Assembly (NCBI GenBank): GCA_964529795.1
Contig: CAZGXM010000060.1
Location: 1 to 16,690, forward strand
Direction of reading: 5' to 3'
DNA from: CAZGXM01 sp964529795
Lineage (GTDB): Bacteria > Bacillota > JADQBR01
Length of the DNA stretch: 16,690 nt
Below, piece after piece: positions 1 through 6,955 of this stretch. The first letter of the stretch is position 1, and each line of letters opens with the position of its first letter. Both the position numbers and the translations under genes were made by a program. The notes beneath the pieces were generated by a model. That model was not told where the DNA came from. It worked only from the letters and a program-made list of their open reading frames with translations, and searched no databases.

Positions 1-909
1 ATTAGTTGCAAATGGAATAGGCGCAAACGGGGCGCCGATGCGCTTAATGGGAGCATCCAGCAAATCAAAACCTTCCTCTACGACCATGGCGGCAATTTCT
101 CCACCAAAACCGCCAAACTTCACAGCCTCCTGTACTATAACAAGCCTACCCGTCTTTTCCACCGACTGCAAAATGGTATCTTTGTCCAAAGGCTGCAAAC
201 AGCGGGGGTCAATAACTTCTAGTTTGATACCTTCTTCAGCCAAAGTCTCTGCGGCAGCAAGCGCCTTGTGCACCATCATGGCTGTGGCAACTACGGTTGC
301 ATCGCTTCCTTCCCGCTTAATATCCGCCTTGCCCAGGGGAATGGTGTATTCACCCTCGGGTACAGTCCCGCTTATCCCGTAGAGCATTTTATGTTCAATA
401 AAGATAACGGGGTTGTCGTCCCTGATGGCGCTGACCAGCAGTCCTTTGGCATCAGCAGGAGTAGAAGGCATGACCACTTTCAAACCCGGGATATGGGTAA
501 ACCAAGCTTCCAGGCTCTGGGAATGCTGGGCAGCCGCTCCGAGCCCGGCACCACAGGCGGTACGTACCGTCATCGGAATTTTTGCTCTTCCGCCAAACAT
601 GTAGCGTATTTTGGCAGCCTGGTTAAAAATTTCGTCCAAACATACACCCATAAAATCCATAAACATAATTTCGGGGACGGGCCTTAAACCTGCAGCGGCA
701 GCCCCCACAGAAGCGCCGATAATGGCGGTTTCGGTAATAGGAGTATCCAGCACCCGCTCCGGGCCGAATTCATCATATAGTCCTTGGGTTACTCCAAAAC
801 AGCCCCCAAAAATACCCACATCTTCGCCTAAAATAAAAACATTTGGGTCCCTACGCATTTCCTCCTTTAGCGCAGCATTAATAGCTTCCAAATAAGTGAT
901 TTCCGGCAT
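1..909 (-). CDS. acoB: Acetoin dehydrogenase E1 component, beta subunit (partial, 3' end outside window)
   Basis: Thiamine-diphosphate-dependent E1 beta subunit of a 2-oxo-acid-dehydrogenase-type complex. With AcoA it would cleave acetoin and pass the acetyl group to a lipoylated E2. I translated the minus strand by hand and got 303 uninterrupted residues from MPEITYLEAINAALKEEM, with the family's GEDVG motif near residue 28, the TPITE motif near residue 57 and the transketolase C-terminal domain starting (VEKTGRLVIVQEA). Family members are about 325 residues, so only some 20 are missing at the left edge. The ATG at 909 is preceded by GGAGGGGTG at good spacing. It follows acoA by about 30 bp and is clearly in the same operon. 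E2 (acoC) and E3 (acoL) are expected further left. A pyruvate or branched-chain E1 beta is the alternative; the adjacent AcoR-type activator favours acetoin. Confidence 0.9.
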   Translation of the reverse strand, partial: MPEITYLEAINAALKEEMRRDPNVFILGEDVGIFGGCFGVTQGLYDEFGPERVLDTPITETAIIGASVGAAAAGLRPVPEIMFMDFMGVCLDEIFNQAAKIRYMFGGRAKIPMTVRTACGAGLGAAAQHSQSLEAWFTHIPGLKVVMPSTPADAKGLLVSAIRDDNPVIFIEHKMLYGISGTVPEGEYTIPLGKADIKREGSDATVVATAMMVHKALAAAETLAEEGIKLEVIDPRCLQPLDKDTILQSVEKTGRLVIVQEAVKFGGFGGEIAAMVVEEGFDLLDAPIKRIGAPFAPIPFATN

Positions 910-939
910 TTCTTTCACCCCTCCGTTCATAGTTCGAAA

Positions 940-1902
940 TTAATCGCAATAAACATCTTCCAGCAGGTCCGCCTCATCCGGTAACGGACTGTTCTTGGCA
1001 AACTCAATACCTTCCTGAATTTTCTTTTTGACCTCTTCCCAAATCGCCGTATCTTCTTCTTCAGTAAAGGCGCCCATATCCAGCAAGCGTTTTTTAACAC
1101 GCTTAAGCGGGTCCTTCTTCTTCCATGCTTCAAGCTCCGCATCAGTCCTGTAAACAGTGGGGTCGCCTTCAAAATGGCCGCGCCAACGGTATGTTTTACA
1201 CTCAATCAACGTCGGCCCGTCTCCCTGGCGAGCCCGTTTTACCGCTTCTTCCGCCGCCTCGTAAACAGCAAAAAGGTCGTTTCCGTCCACACTGATACCG
1301 GGAATGCCGTAGGCGGACGCCCGGTCGGCAACATCTTTAATATTCTGATGGTGCTCCTGGCTCAAGGAGATTCCGTACATATTGTTTTCACAAACAAAGA
1401 TGGCAGGCAGTTTCCAAATGGACGCCAGGTTCAAAGCTTCATGGAGAGTTCCCCGGTTGGATGCCCCGTCGCCAAAGAAGCACACGGCCACACCGTTTTC
1501 ACCCCGGTACTTGCAGGCAAATGCCGCACCGGCCGCCAGCGGCAAACCTGCGCCAACGATACCGTTTGCACCTAAAAAGCCCAAACTCATATCGGCAATA
1601 TGCATGGAGCCTCCTTTACCCTTGCAGTACCCGGTTTTCCGTCCGAAAAGCTCTGCGTACATCAGCTTCACATCACCGCCGCGCGCTATTAAGTGGCCAT
1701 GTCCACGGTGCGTACTGGCAATATAGTCACCGGCCTCTAAATTAGCCGTAACTCCGACAGCCGTGGCCTCCTCACCGATGTAAAGATGGACAAAACCGGG
1801 AATTTTACCGTCGGCAAAAAGTTTCACGGCATTTTCTTCAAACTGTCTGATAGTTACCATTTTTTTATAAAGTTCAAGCAATCTTTCTTTGGAAAGCGTC
1901 AT
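940..1902 (-). CDS. acoA: Acetoin dehydrogenase E1 component, alpha subunit
   Basis: Thiamine-diphosphate-dependent E1 alpha subunit, 320 residues, the usual length for AcoA. The diphosphate-binding motif is visible as GDGASNRG (144-151) followed by ENN (172-174). The loop STHRGHGHLIARG (63-75) and the segment GKGGSMHIAD (95-104) are typical of the family. The start is the ATG at 1902, which has GGAGGGGG immediately upstream; the open frame extends further 5' but that extension overlaps the intergenic spacer and lacks family similarity. The gene sits between the Lin0512-family gene and acoB on the same strand, so it should be co-transcribed from the sigma-54 promoter at 2366-2381. Other E1 alpha proteins (PdhA) are close relatives; the acetoin assignment rests on the short single-chain E1 alpha form and the AcoR neighbour. 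Confidence 0.92.
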   Translation of the reverse strand: MTLSKERLLELYKKMVTIRQFEENAVKLFADGKIPGFVHLYIGEEATAVGVTANLEAGDYIASTHRGHGHLIARGGDVKLMYAELFGRKTGYCKGKGGSMHIADMSLGFLGANGIVGAGLPLAAGAAFACKYRGENGVAVCFFGDGASNRGTLHEALNLASIWKLPAIFVCENNMYGISLSQEHHQNIKDVADRASAYGIPGISVDGNDLFAVYEAAEEAVKRARQGDGPTLIECKTYRWRGHFEGDPTVYRTDAELEAWKKKDPLKRVKKRLLDMGAFTEEEDTAIWEEVKKKIQEGIEFAKNSPLPDEADLLEDVYCD

Positions 1903-1963
1903 TTTTCCCCCTCCTTTAATTCTCAACAAAACTTTAGTAAAACATCCTGACCCGGAAACTTTA

Positions 1964-2329
1964 CTACTCGACCTCAATACTCACCTCTACCGCAACATTG
2001 ACCACGACAATGCTGTCCTTGGCATCCCCCAGCTGAGGCACGAACATCCCCGGTACTTCCATCCCTCCTTTCGTTACGTTAATGGTTTTCTTGCCAAAGG
2101 GAATCTCAGCCAAGACCTGCTCAGGCTTTACTTCCTCAGGGTTCGGAGCCGCCACCGTCACCTGCACAAACATTCGGTTAAGGTCACTGAGCTGCAGTAT
2201 CTCAGTCACACCACACAAACAGCTCCTGGAAATGGCATCCCTGACTGCTTTCTGAGCCGCCTTGGTGACGTCCTGACCATGCAAATCAGCTCCCGATCCC
2301 AGCTCAATTATGTAACGCTTCAGGCTCAC
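1964..2329 (-). CDS. Lin0512-family conserved protein, first gene of the aco operon
   Basis: A 121-residue soluble protein that I recognise as the Lin0512 family, a small conserved group with no firmly established function. Characteristic segments are KRYIIELGSGADLHGQD (residues 4-20) and ISRSCLCG (33-40), followed by a beta-rich C-terminal half with VNVAVEVSIEVE at the end. I chose the GTG start at 2329 because GAGGTG lies 5 bases upstream and because the longer open frame runs back through the sigma-54 promoter. It is the first gene after that promoter and lies about 60 bp before acoA, so it should be induced with the acetoin dehydrogenase genes. Its placement suggests a role in acetoin or cofactor metabolism, but that is inference from position only. 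No signal peptide or membrane segment is seen. Confidence 0.8.
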   Translation of the reverse strand: MSLKRYIIELGSGADLHGQDVTKAAQKAVRDAISRSCLCGVTEILQLSDLNRMFVQVTVAAPNPEEVKPEQVLAEIPFGKKTINVTKGGMEVPGMFVPQLGDAKDSIVVVNVAVEVSIEVE

Positions 2330-2365
2330 AATATCACCTCGCAAATGTTGTCTTTGAAACATAGT

Positions 2366-2381
2366 TGCAACAATAGTGCCA
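2366..2381 (-). promoter_or_regulatory. Sigma-54 (-24/-12) promoter of the Lin0512-acoA-acoB operon
   Basis: Read on the minus strand the site is TGGCAC-TATTG-TTGCA, a full match to the sigma-54 consensus with the GG and GC doublets exactly 10 bases apart. Transcription should start near 2354-2356, leaving about 26 bases before the GTG at 2329, which is enough for the GAGGTG ribosome binding site. The activator would be the AcoR protein encoded at 3918-5888, which carries the GAFTGA loop needed to engage sigma-54. Confidence 0.88.
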
Positions 2382-2479
2382 AAATTATTTAACCCCAGCA
2401 GAGCCGGTAAAGCCTTGCCGTATAACAGTTGCCCTCCTGAAAAACACAGGCAAATTAATTTCCACGCTAAAGTGAAGAT

Positions 2480-2583
2480 TGTTCGATTTACGACCACCAT
2501 CCTCCAATTTGTTTCTAAAGACAGGTACCCAATACCCCTTGGAAAGATTGTCCCGCTTTCGAACACTTTCCGTTTATCGAACA
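2480..2583. promoter_or_regulatory. Candidate AcoR upstream activator sites (three TGTTCGA-type motifs)
   Basis: Three related 13-base motifs lie in the middle of the divergent spacer. On the plus strand 2480-2492 reads TGTTCGATTTACG. On the minus strand 2571-2583 reads TGTTCGATAAACG and 2553-2565 reads TGTTCGAAAGCGG. The latter two are 18 bases apart. They lie roughly 110-220 bases upstream of both -24/-12 promoters, the normal range for enhancer sites of sigma-54 activators. That AcoR binds them is inference. Confidence 0.55.
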
Positions 2584-2666
2584 GTTTTAAAATAAAAATT
2601 TTTCTGATATTTCTGCTATTTCTACATTTTTCCTGATTTTTTTTAGATAATTTATAATCATAAAAC

Positions 2667-2682
2667 AGGCACAAATATTGCA
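2667..2682 (+). promoter_or_regulatory. Sigma-54 (-24/-12) promoter of lplA
   Basis: The plus strand reads AGGCAC-AAATA-TTGCA, with GG and GC 10 bases apart. It differs from the consensus only in the first base. Transcription would begin near 2692-2694, about 30 bases before the lplA ATG at 2723 and just ahead of its AAGGAG ribosome binding site at 2707-2712. It faces away from the other sigma-54 promoter. Confidence 0.8.
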
Positions 2683-2722
2683 TCGGTACATTTACAGCAG
2701 TCTGACAAGGAGTTGAGCTTTT

Positions 2723-3757
2723 ATGTTGTTATATGATTTGGGAAAGGTATCCTGGCTGGATTCCCAGCTCATCTATCACACTCTCCCCAGAATGGGCCGG
2801 GAAGCTTTGATTATTTGCCAACCGGACTCTGCCTATGTGTGTATAGGCTTGCACCAGGATTTGTTGGAAGAAGTCGATATCGACTACTGCCGGCAGAATA
2901 ATATCCCCCTCTTCAGGCGGGAAGTGGGCGGCGGCACCGTCTACCTCGATCAAAACCAGATTTTTTTCCAGCTGGTACTGCATAAAGACAATCCCGTGGT
3001 ACCGCTGGACCACGCCAAATTCTACCGGAAGTTTCTGCAGCCTGTGATTGGAGCCTTAAACGGATTAAACATCCGGGGAAGCTTTAGACCTCACTGCGAC
3101 ATTGTAGTTAACAATCGCAAGATTTCCGGAAACGGGGCGGGAGAAATTGAAAAATACCTTGTTTTAGTGGGAAACCTGCTTTTGGATTTCGACTTTGAAA
3201 CCATGGCGCAAGTCTTGAAAGTACCTGATAAGAACTTCCGCCGGCTGCTGTTCAAGCAAATGCAGCTAAATATGACGACAATTAACAGCGAACTAAAGCA
3301 GGCAGCAGACCCGCAACTGGTTAAAGACCTGTTAATCCGGGCTTTTTCAGAGTTTTTCGGTCAACTGGAAGCTGCATCCCTGGATGAAGACCGCCTCAGC
3401 CGTGCCGAAAATTTGAAACCCAGGTACACGTCCTGGGAATGGCTAACGGAACCCGGTAAAAGGTTTCCCTTCCGGCAGGTCAAAATCAGAGAAGGCGTTT
3501 GCGTACGGGCAGGACAGGTTATGCTGCAGGGAGTGCCGGTCAATGCAAATGTTGTCCTCAACAACAATGTAATAGAACATCTTGAATTAACCGGCACCAC
3601 TCCCTTGCATGACAGGTTTGTAATTCTGGAAAAAATGCTGGTGGGTATAAGTGCAGATCAAGATACCCTGAGGCCAGAGCTGTACAAATTCTTGCAGAAA
3701 GCAGAACTGAGCTTGCAAGAAACAGAACTTGCCAATCTTATCAAAATACTCACCTGA
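2723..3757 (+). CDS. lplA: Lipoate--protein ligase
   Basis: Attaches lipoate, through lipoyl-AMP, to lysines of E2 subunits and of GcvH. The 344 residues match a two-part LplA: an N-terminal catalytic domain with RREVGGGTVYLD (65-76, lipoate-binding Arg and Gly-rich loop) and HCDIVVNNRKISG (124-136, with the catalytic-type Lys at 133), then a C-terminal accessory domain from about residue 245. The ATG at 2723 has AAGGAG 10 bases upstream. It is divergent from the aco operon and has its own sigma-54 promoter at 2667-2682, so lipoylation capacity should rise together with synthesis of the lipoate-dependent acetoin dehydrogenase. An octanoyltransferase (LipM/LipL) is a less likely alternative, because the accessory domain is present. 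Confidence 0.9.
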   Translation: MLLYDLGKVSWLDSQLIYHTLPRMGREALIICQPDSAYVCIGLHQDLLEEVDIDYCRQNNIPLFRREVGGGTVYLDQNQIFFQLVLHKDNPVVPLDHAKFYRKFLQPVIGALNGLNIRGSFRPHCDIVVNNRKISGNGAGEIEKYLVLVGNLLLDFDFETMAQVLKVPDKNFRRLLFKQMQLNMTTINSELKQAADPQLVKDLLIRAFSEFFGQLEAASLDEDRLSRAENLKPRYTSWEWLTEPGKRFPFRQVKIREGVCVRAGQVMLQGVPVNANVVLNNNVIEHLELTGTTPLHDRFVILEKMLVGISADQDTLRPELYKFLQKAELSLQETELANLIKILT

Positions 3758-3783
3758 ACCTGTGCGGGTGATACCGGGATTTT
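3750..3783 (+). terminator. Possible weak terminator after lplA
   Basis: TCACCTG (3750-3756) can pair with CGGGTGA (3765-3771), including one G-T pair, and a short TTTT follows at 3780-3783. The hairpin overlaps the lplA stop codon and the T run is short, so this is only a weak candidate. Confidence 0.3.
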
Positions 3784-3877
3784 AATGTTCTCTTCCTTGT
3801 TTACGATTTTCCGATTACTGTTCTGATTTCGTATAGTGTTCAGTTTTTGCGCACCAAGCTTTCGCCTCTTAATTAAT

Positions 3878-3902
3878 AAAAAAAGCACCCTTGAAAAGTG
3901 CT
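3878..3902 (-). terminator. Rho-independent terminator of the AcoR gene
   Basis: On the minus strand AGCACTTT pairs with AGGGTGCT around a short loop (two G-U pairs), followed by a run of seven T. It starts about 16 bases after the stop codon of the sigma-54 activator gene. Confidence 0.8.
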
Positions 3903-3917
3903 CCATTCTCCCAATCC

Positions 3918-5888
3918 TTATTTTTTTATCCCGTACTTTTTGATTTTATCATAGAGAGTATTGCGCCCTATTCCCAATGCCCGGGCAGCCCGGGAAACAT
4001 TCCCATCCAGCTTTGCCAACGCCTGCTCAATGGCCCGACGTTCCAACTCCGCTAAAGGAATAATTTCTCCACCAGCACCGCTGGCAAACGAACTGGAGAG
4101 AAAATGGTCAGGCAAATGCTCCAGCTGCAGGGTATCTCCCTCCGCCAAGTTGATAGCATGCTCCAGAATGTTTTCCAGTTCCCGTACGTTTCCCGGCCAG
4201 TGATAACGTTCCATTAATTCATATATCTCAGGCTGCACGCAGACAATTTCCTTACCCAGCTTGAGTGATAGCTTTTTTACAAAATAATTTATAAGCAGCT
4301 TGATATCCCCTTCTCTTTCCCGCAATGGCGGAATAACTATCGTAAAAACATTAAGACGAAAGAACAAGTCCTGGCGAAAATTGCCTTTTTGGGCTTCTAT
4401 AGCCAAGTTTTTATTGGTAGCTGCAAGGACCCGAACATCCACAGGAATAACCTTATTGCCCCCCACCCGCACAACAGTTTTTTCCTGCAGGACTCGAAGA
4501 AGATTCGCCTGCATATCAAGCGGCATATCCCCTATTTCGTCAAGAAAGAGGGTGCCTCCACTGGCCAGCTCAAACTTTCCCGGCCGGCCGCTGCGTTTGG
4601 CCCCGGTAAAAGCTCCTTCGGTGTAGCCAAACAGTTCACTTTGGATAAGCTCGCGAGGCATAGCAGCACAGTTCACCGCTATGAAAGGGCCTTCCCTACG
4701 CTCGCTGCCGTTGTGAATTGCCTGGGCAATTACCTCCTTCCCCGTGCCGCTTTCACCCATAAGCATAACAGTAGAAGGACTCCTGGCAGCCAACTTTGCT
4801 TTCTTGATAACAGCGGTCATTTGCAGGCTTTTACCGATAACATCCTTGAAGCGAAATCGAGCCTGGGCACCTGCCATGCGGTTCACTATCTTATGTACCT
4901 TTTTTATTTCCCGCAGAGTAATCACTGCTCCCACAACACGCTGTGATTTCTCTTTTAAGGGAGTTGCCGCAACAGTACAGTGAATTCGCCCGCTGGGAGC
5001 ATCAAACACAATTTCTTCTTCCAGATAATTTTCACCCGTATTGAGTACGCTCTCAAGCCACAGACATTCACCAAAAACAGCCAGTGCAGTTTTTCCCACC
5101 AAATCCCCGGGAAGCATACCGACAATCTTTGCTGCAGCAGCATTGGCAATAGTAATTACCATATTGCTGTCCACCGAAATCAATCCTTCAGAAGTTGAAC
5201 GCACAACGGTATGCAAATGCTTGTGGGCGGCAGCCAACCTGTCCTGGGCCTCCATTTTACGCAGTTGGTTCTCTATGGCCCTTACCGCCGCCACAATCAT
5301 ACCTAAAGTATGAGAGTGAGTACGTTCTTTGGGTCCGGACATATTCAAACAACCGATAATGGCACCTGAGGGGTCGCGAATTGGCGCCCCGGAACAAGTC
5401 CAGGCATGATGTTTGATACAATAATGTTCCGGGCCTGAAACCTGTATGGCATTACCGGTGGCAAGAGAGGTTCCTATTGCATTAGTGCCGACGGATTCTT
5501 CCGACCAGTTGGCTCCCGGCAGGAAATTTAGGGTTTCAGCATTTTCTAAGACATTGGCATCCCCAAAGGATTCAAGAATACGTCCTGTCTCCGTCGTCAA
5601 GACGACTATGAATGCAGACCCTTGCACACACTGGTATAGAGTCTCCATTATCGGCCTGGCAATATCCAGAAGTTCCCTTCTTTCGCCAAGAAGAGCCTGC
5701 AGTTCATCTTGAGAAAGAAAATCATGACACCAGCCGTCTAAATAATCTACTCCTTTTTCCATACAACGCATCCAGGATTCAGTGATAACCTTACGTACAA
5801 CTCCGTCTTTCACCTGCCCCGTTTGTACAAACCTTTCCCAAACCCGCTTTACGTTTACTATTTTCGGTTGATGCGCCAGCTCAACCAT
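3918..5888 (-). CDS. acoR: AcoR-type sigma-54-dependent transcriptional activator
   Basis: Enhancer-binding protein of 656 residues, normal for AcoR. The N-terminal GAF-type sensor region (about 60-205) contains WSEESVGTNAIGTSLATG (128-145) and HHAWTCSGAPI (160-170), both typical of AcoR proteins. A PAS domain follows (about 225-330). The AAA+ domain (about 348-575) has Walker A GESGTGKE (378-385), the sigma-54 contact loop GAFTGA (425-430) and Walker B GGTLFLDEIGD (444-454). A Fis-type helix-turn-helix closes the protein (about 612-654). The ATG at 5888 has AGGAGG 6 bases upstream. All catalytic motifs look intact. It most likely senses acetoin or a related signal and activates the divergent sigma-54 promoters at 2366-2381 and 2667-2682. 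It has its own terminator, and is separated from lplA, which it faces tail to tail. Confidence 0.92.
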   Translation of the reverse strand: MVELAHQPKIVNVKRVWERFVQTGQVKDGVVRKVITESWMRCMEKGVDYLDGWCHDFLSQDELQALLGERRELLDIARPIMETLYQCVQGSAFIVVLTTETGRILESFGDANVLENAETLNFLPGANWSEESVGTNAIGTSLATGNAIQVSGPEHYCIKHHAWTCSGAPIRDPSGAIIGCLNMSGPKERTHSHTLGMIVAAVRAIENQLRKMEAQDRLAAAHKHLHTVVRSTSEGLISVDSNMVITIANAAAAKIVGMLPGDLVGKTALAVFGECLWLESVLNTGENYLEEEIVFDAPSGRIHCTVAATPLKEKSQRVVGAVITLREIKKVHKIVNRMAGAQARFRFKDVIGKSLQMTAVIKKAKLAARSPSTVMLMGESGTGKEVIAQAIHNGSERREGPFIAVNCAAMPRELIQSELFGYTEGAFTGAKRSGRPGKFELASGGTLFLDEIGDMPLDMQANLLRVLQEKTVVRVGGNKVIPVDVRVLAATNKNLAIEAQKGNFRQDLFFRLNVFTIVIPPLREREGDIKLLINYFVKKLSLKLGKEIVCVQPEIYELMERYHWPGNVRELENILEHAINLAEGDTLQLEHLPDHFLSSSFASGAGGEIIPLAELERRAIEQALAKLDGNVSRAARALGIGRNTLYDKIKKYGIKK

Positions 5889-6275
5889 AGTTTGCCTCCT
5901 TTGCCCACCCTCTCAGAATTTTCCCAGCAGACAACAGAAAGATTCTCATCGATTTTCGACAAATTCATACCGTATCGTTAAGCGTATGTTTTAATATTTG
6001 AAATTCAGCAGTAAATTTGCTCAAAAGACCCGCTCATTCCAGCGGGTCTTGTTTTAATGACTGTGCAATAGGAGCCATTAATGAAGTGATAATACTGGAG
6101 GGAATATTCGGTACAATCTTAATATTTGAAAAAAACACCTTTATGTTTTATATTATACCATTGACCTGATTCCCTGTCCATTAATACATACGGAAAGTGG
6201 TTTTTGAGGCACTGCTGGTATTTTTTATTGGTTTAAAACTAAAGTTTTTTTAGGCTTCACTTGCAGGCCCAACAT
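5889..6275. other. Intergenic region upstream of acoR, no gene
   Basis: This AT-rich stretch holds the acoR leader and presumably its promoter, which I cannot place with confidence, together with the hairpin at 6025-6050. The short motif TTAATATTTGAAA occurs near 5993 and again near 6119. No open frame with a ribosome binding site is seen. Confidence 0.6.
6025..6050. terminator. Strong hairpin, probable terminator insulating acoR
   Basis: AAGACCCGCT (6025-6034) and AGCGGGTCTT (6041-6050) form a perfect 10-bp stem with a 6-base loop. A T-rich tail follows on both strands (GTTTT on plus, TTTTGA on minus). On the minus strand it would stop transcripts arriving from the copper-gene block before they enter acoR. 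Confidence 0.75.
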
Positions 6276-6311
6276 AAAAAGACCCCTATGCACTGTATCA
6301 CATAGGGTCTT
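6276..6311 (-). terminator. Terminator after the small Cys-protein genes
   Basis: On the minus strand AAGACCCTATG pairs with CATAGGGGTCTT (one bulged base) around a 10-base loop, followed by TTTTT. It begins 15 bases after the stop codon of the second CxxxC gene and marks the end of that transcription unit. Confidence 0.8.
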
Positions 6312-6326
6312 GGTCTTAGCCGCCTG

Positions 6327-6521
6327 TTATTGCCCGGCGGCCTGTATTTGCTGGACGGAATACTGGCACTCGGTAATGCAAAGGTCCAGGTGGTGTGCTC
6401 CTTCGTCCAACATGGTCTTAACTTGCCGGTTAATTTCCGCTTTTGCAAGAGACCGTAACTGATTTGCTGCCTCCTGGCATTGTTGGATACACTGTTGAAT
6501 CTGTTGGGTTGCTGCTGCCAT
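6327..6521 (-). CDS. Small twin-CxxxC helical protein, paralogue 2 (putative metal binder)
   Basis: A 64-residue soluble protein without signal peptide, rich in Gln and Ala and predicted to be two helices. It has two CxxxC motifs, C11/C15 (CIQQC) and C48/C52 (CITEC), the second just after a GAHH motif (41-44). Spacing i, i+4 puts each cysteine pair on one helix face, so a hairpin could line four thiols inward. The start at 6521 has AAAGGAG about 10 bases upstream. It is clearly a paralogue of the gene at 6602-6784 and lies 80 bp after it, downstream of copA. CxxxC-bearing helices are the hallmark of Csp copper-storage four-helix bundles, but those proteins are about twice as long with many more cysteines. 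I infer Cu(I) or other soft-metal binding as a homodimer or heterodimer; the function is not established. Confidence 0.75.
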   Translation of the reverse strand: MAAATQQIQQCIQQCQEAANQLRSLAKAEINRQVKTMLDEGAHHLDLCITECQYSVQQIQAAGQ

Positions 6522-6601
6522 GGCTTCTCAACTCCTTTCACTGTTGCTTTATGTTAATCTGAAAATCCAGGGAAAATTTGCAGTGGTCATTGTTAAAACT
6601 C

Positions 6602-6784
6602 TCACTGACCTGCCTGCATTACAGCATTGGTACATGACCTGATGCACAGTTCAATGTGGTGGGCACCCTGGGTAAGCATATCCCGTACCGCCGGGTCGGT
6701 AACTCCGTTGGTAGCGAAACGCAAAGTGTTTGCTGCCTGGGTACAGTTCTGGACACATTGCTGAATAGCCTGAGTACTGGCCAT
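6602..6784 (-). CDS. Small twin-CxxxC helical protein, paralogue 1 (putative metal binder)
   Basis: A 60-residue soluble protein with two CxxxC motifs, C10/C14 (CVQNC) and C47/C51 (CIRSC), and a GAHHIELC segment (40-47). The layout matches the paralogue at 6327-6521: helix with CxxxC, a short linker around residues 26-31, then GAHH and a helix with the second CxxxC. The ATG at 6784 is chosen because AAGGAGGTG lies 5 bases upstream; an upstream in-frame extension has no support. It follows the 31-residue membrane protein gene by 50 bp and should share its transcript. The HH pair ahead of the second CxxxC could add ligands. I do not recognise a named family with certainty; copper buffering or storage beside copA is inference. 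Confidence 0.75.
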   Translation of the reverse strand: MASTQAIQQCVQNCTQAANTLRFATNGVTDPAVRDMLTQGAHHIELCIRSCTNAVMQAGQ

Positions 6785-6834
6785 GCTTTCACCTCCTTTA
6801 TTTAACAAAATACTTTATTTGCCACTCAATTTTT

Positions 6835-6930
6835 TTATCGTCTAACCCTTTTGCTGGCAATAAACCACCACGCAAATAATCCGGCTGCTGCCAGGGCGAC
6901 AATTAACAATCCATCTTCAATCCACTCCAT
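6835..6930 (-). CDS. 31-residue single-span membrane microprotein
   Basis: A short gene encoding MEWIEDGLLIV...KRVRR, 31 residues. An acidic N-terminus (residues 1-7) precedes a hydrophobic span of about 18 residues (8-25) and a basic tail (SKRVRR), so the tail should face the cytoplasm. AAAGGAG lies 9 bases before the ATG at 6930. It sits between the palindromic repeat downstream of copA and the two CxxxC genes, all on one strand with short gaps. It could be a small partner of the P-type ATPase, by analogy with other small single-span subunits of transport ATPases, but this rests on position and topology alone. Confidence 0.6.
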   Translation of the reverse strand: MEWIEDGLLIVALAAAGLFAWWFIASKRVRR

Positions 6931-6955
6931 TTCAATCAACTCCTTTGAAGTACGT

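Larger units (their letters stand above)
2330..2722. other. Divergent aco/lplA control region, no gene
   Basis: This 393-bp spacer separates the minus-strand aco operon from lplA. It holds a -24/-12 promoter at each end and the TGTTCGA motifs between them. The stretch 2584-2660 is very AT-rich, with runs of T, which could favour bending between activator sites and the lplA promoter. Open frames crossing it in both directions have no ribosome binding sites and no recognisable protein content, so I call none of them. Confidence 0.75.

Noticed and set aside
2376..2636. Plus-strand open frame of 86 codons in the aco/lplA spacer
   Set aside because: No ribosome binding site, low-complexity C-terminus from AT-rich DNA, and it covers the promoters and repeated motifs.
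2330..2683. An N-terminal extension of the Lin0512-family protein to 239 residues
   Set aside because: It would run through the -24/-12 promoter and the control region, has no family similarity, and a GTG with a good GAGGTG exists at 2329.
6257..6541. 94-codon open frame overlapping the second CxxxC gene
   Set aside because: It is in another frame, covers the terminator, and its composition is that of a shadow frame; the 64-codon frame has the paralogue and ribosome binding site support.
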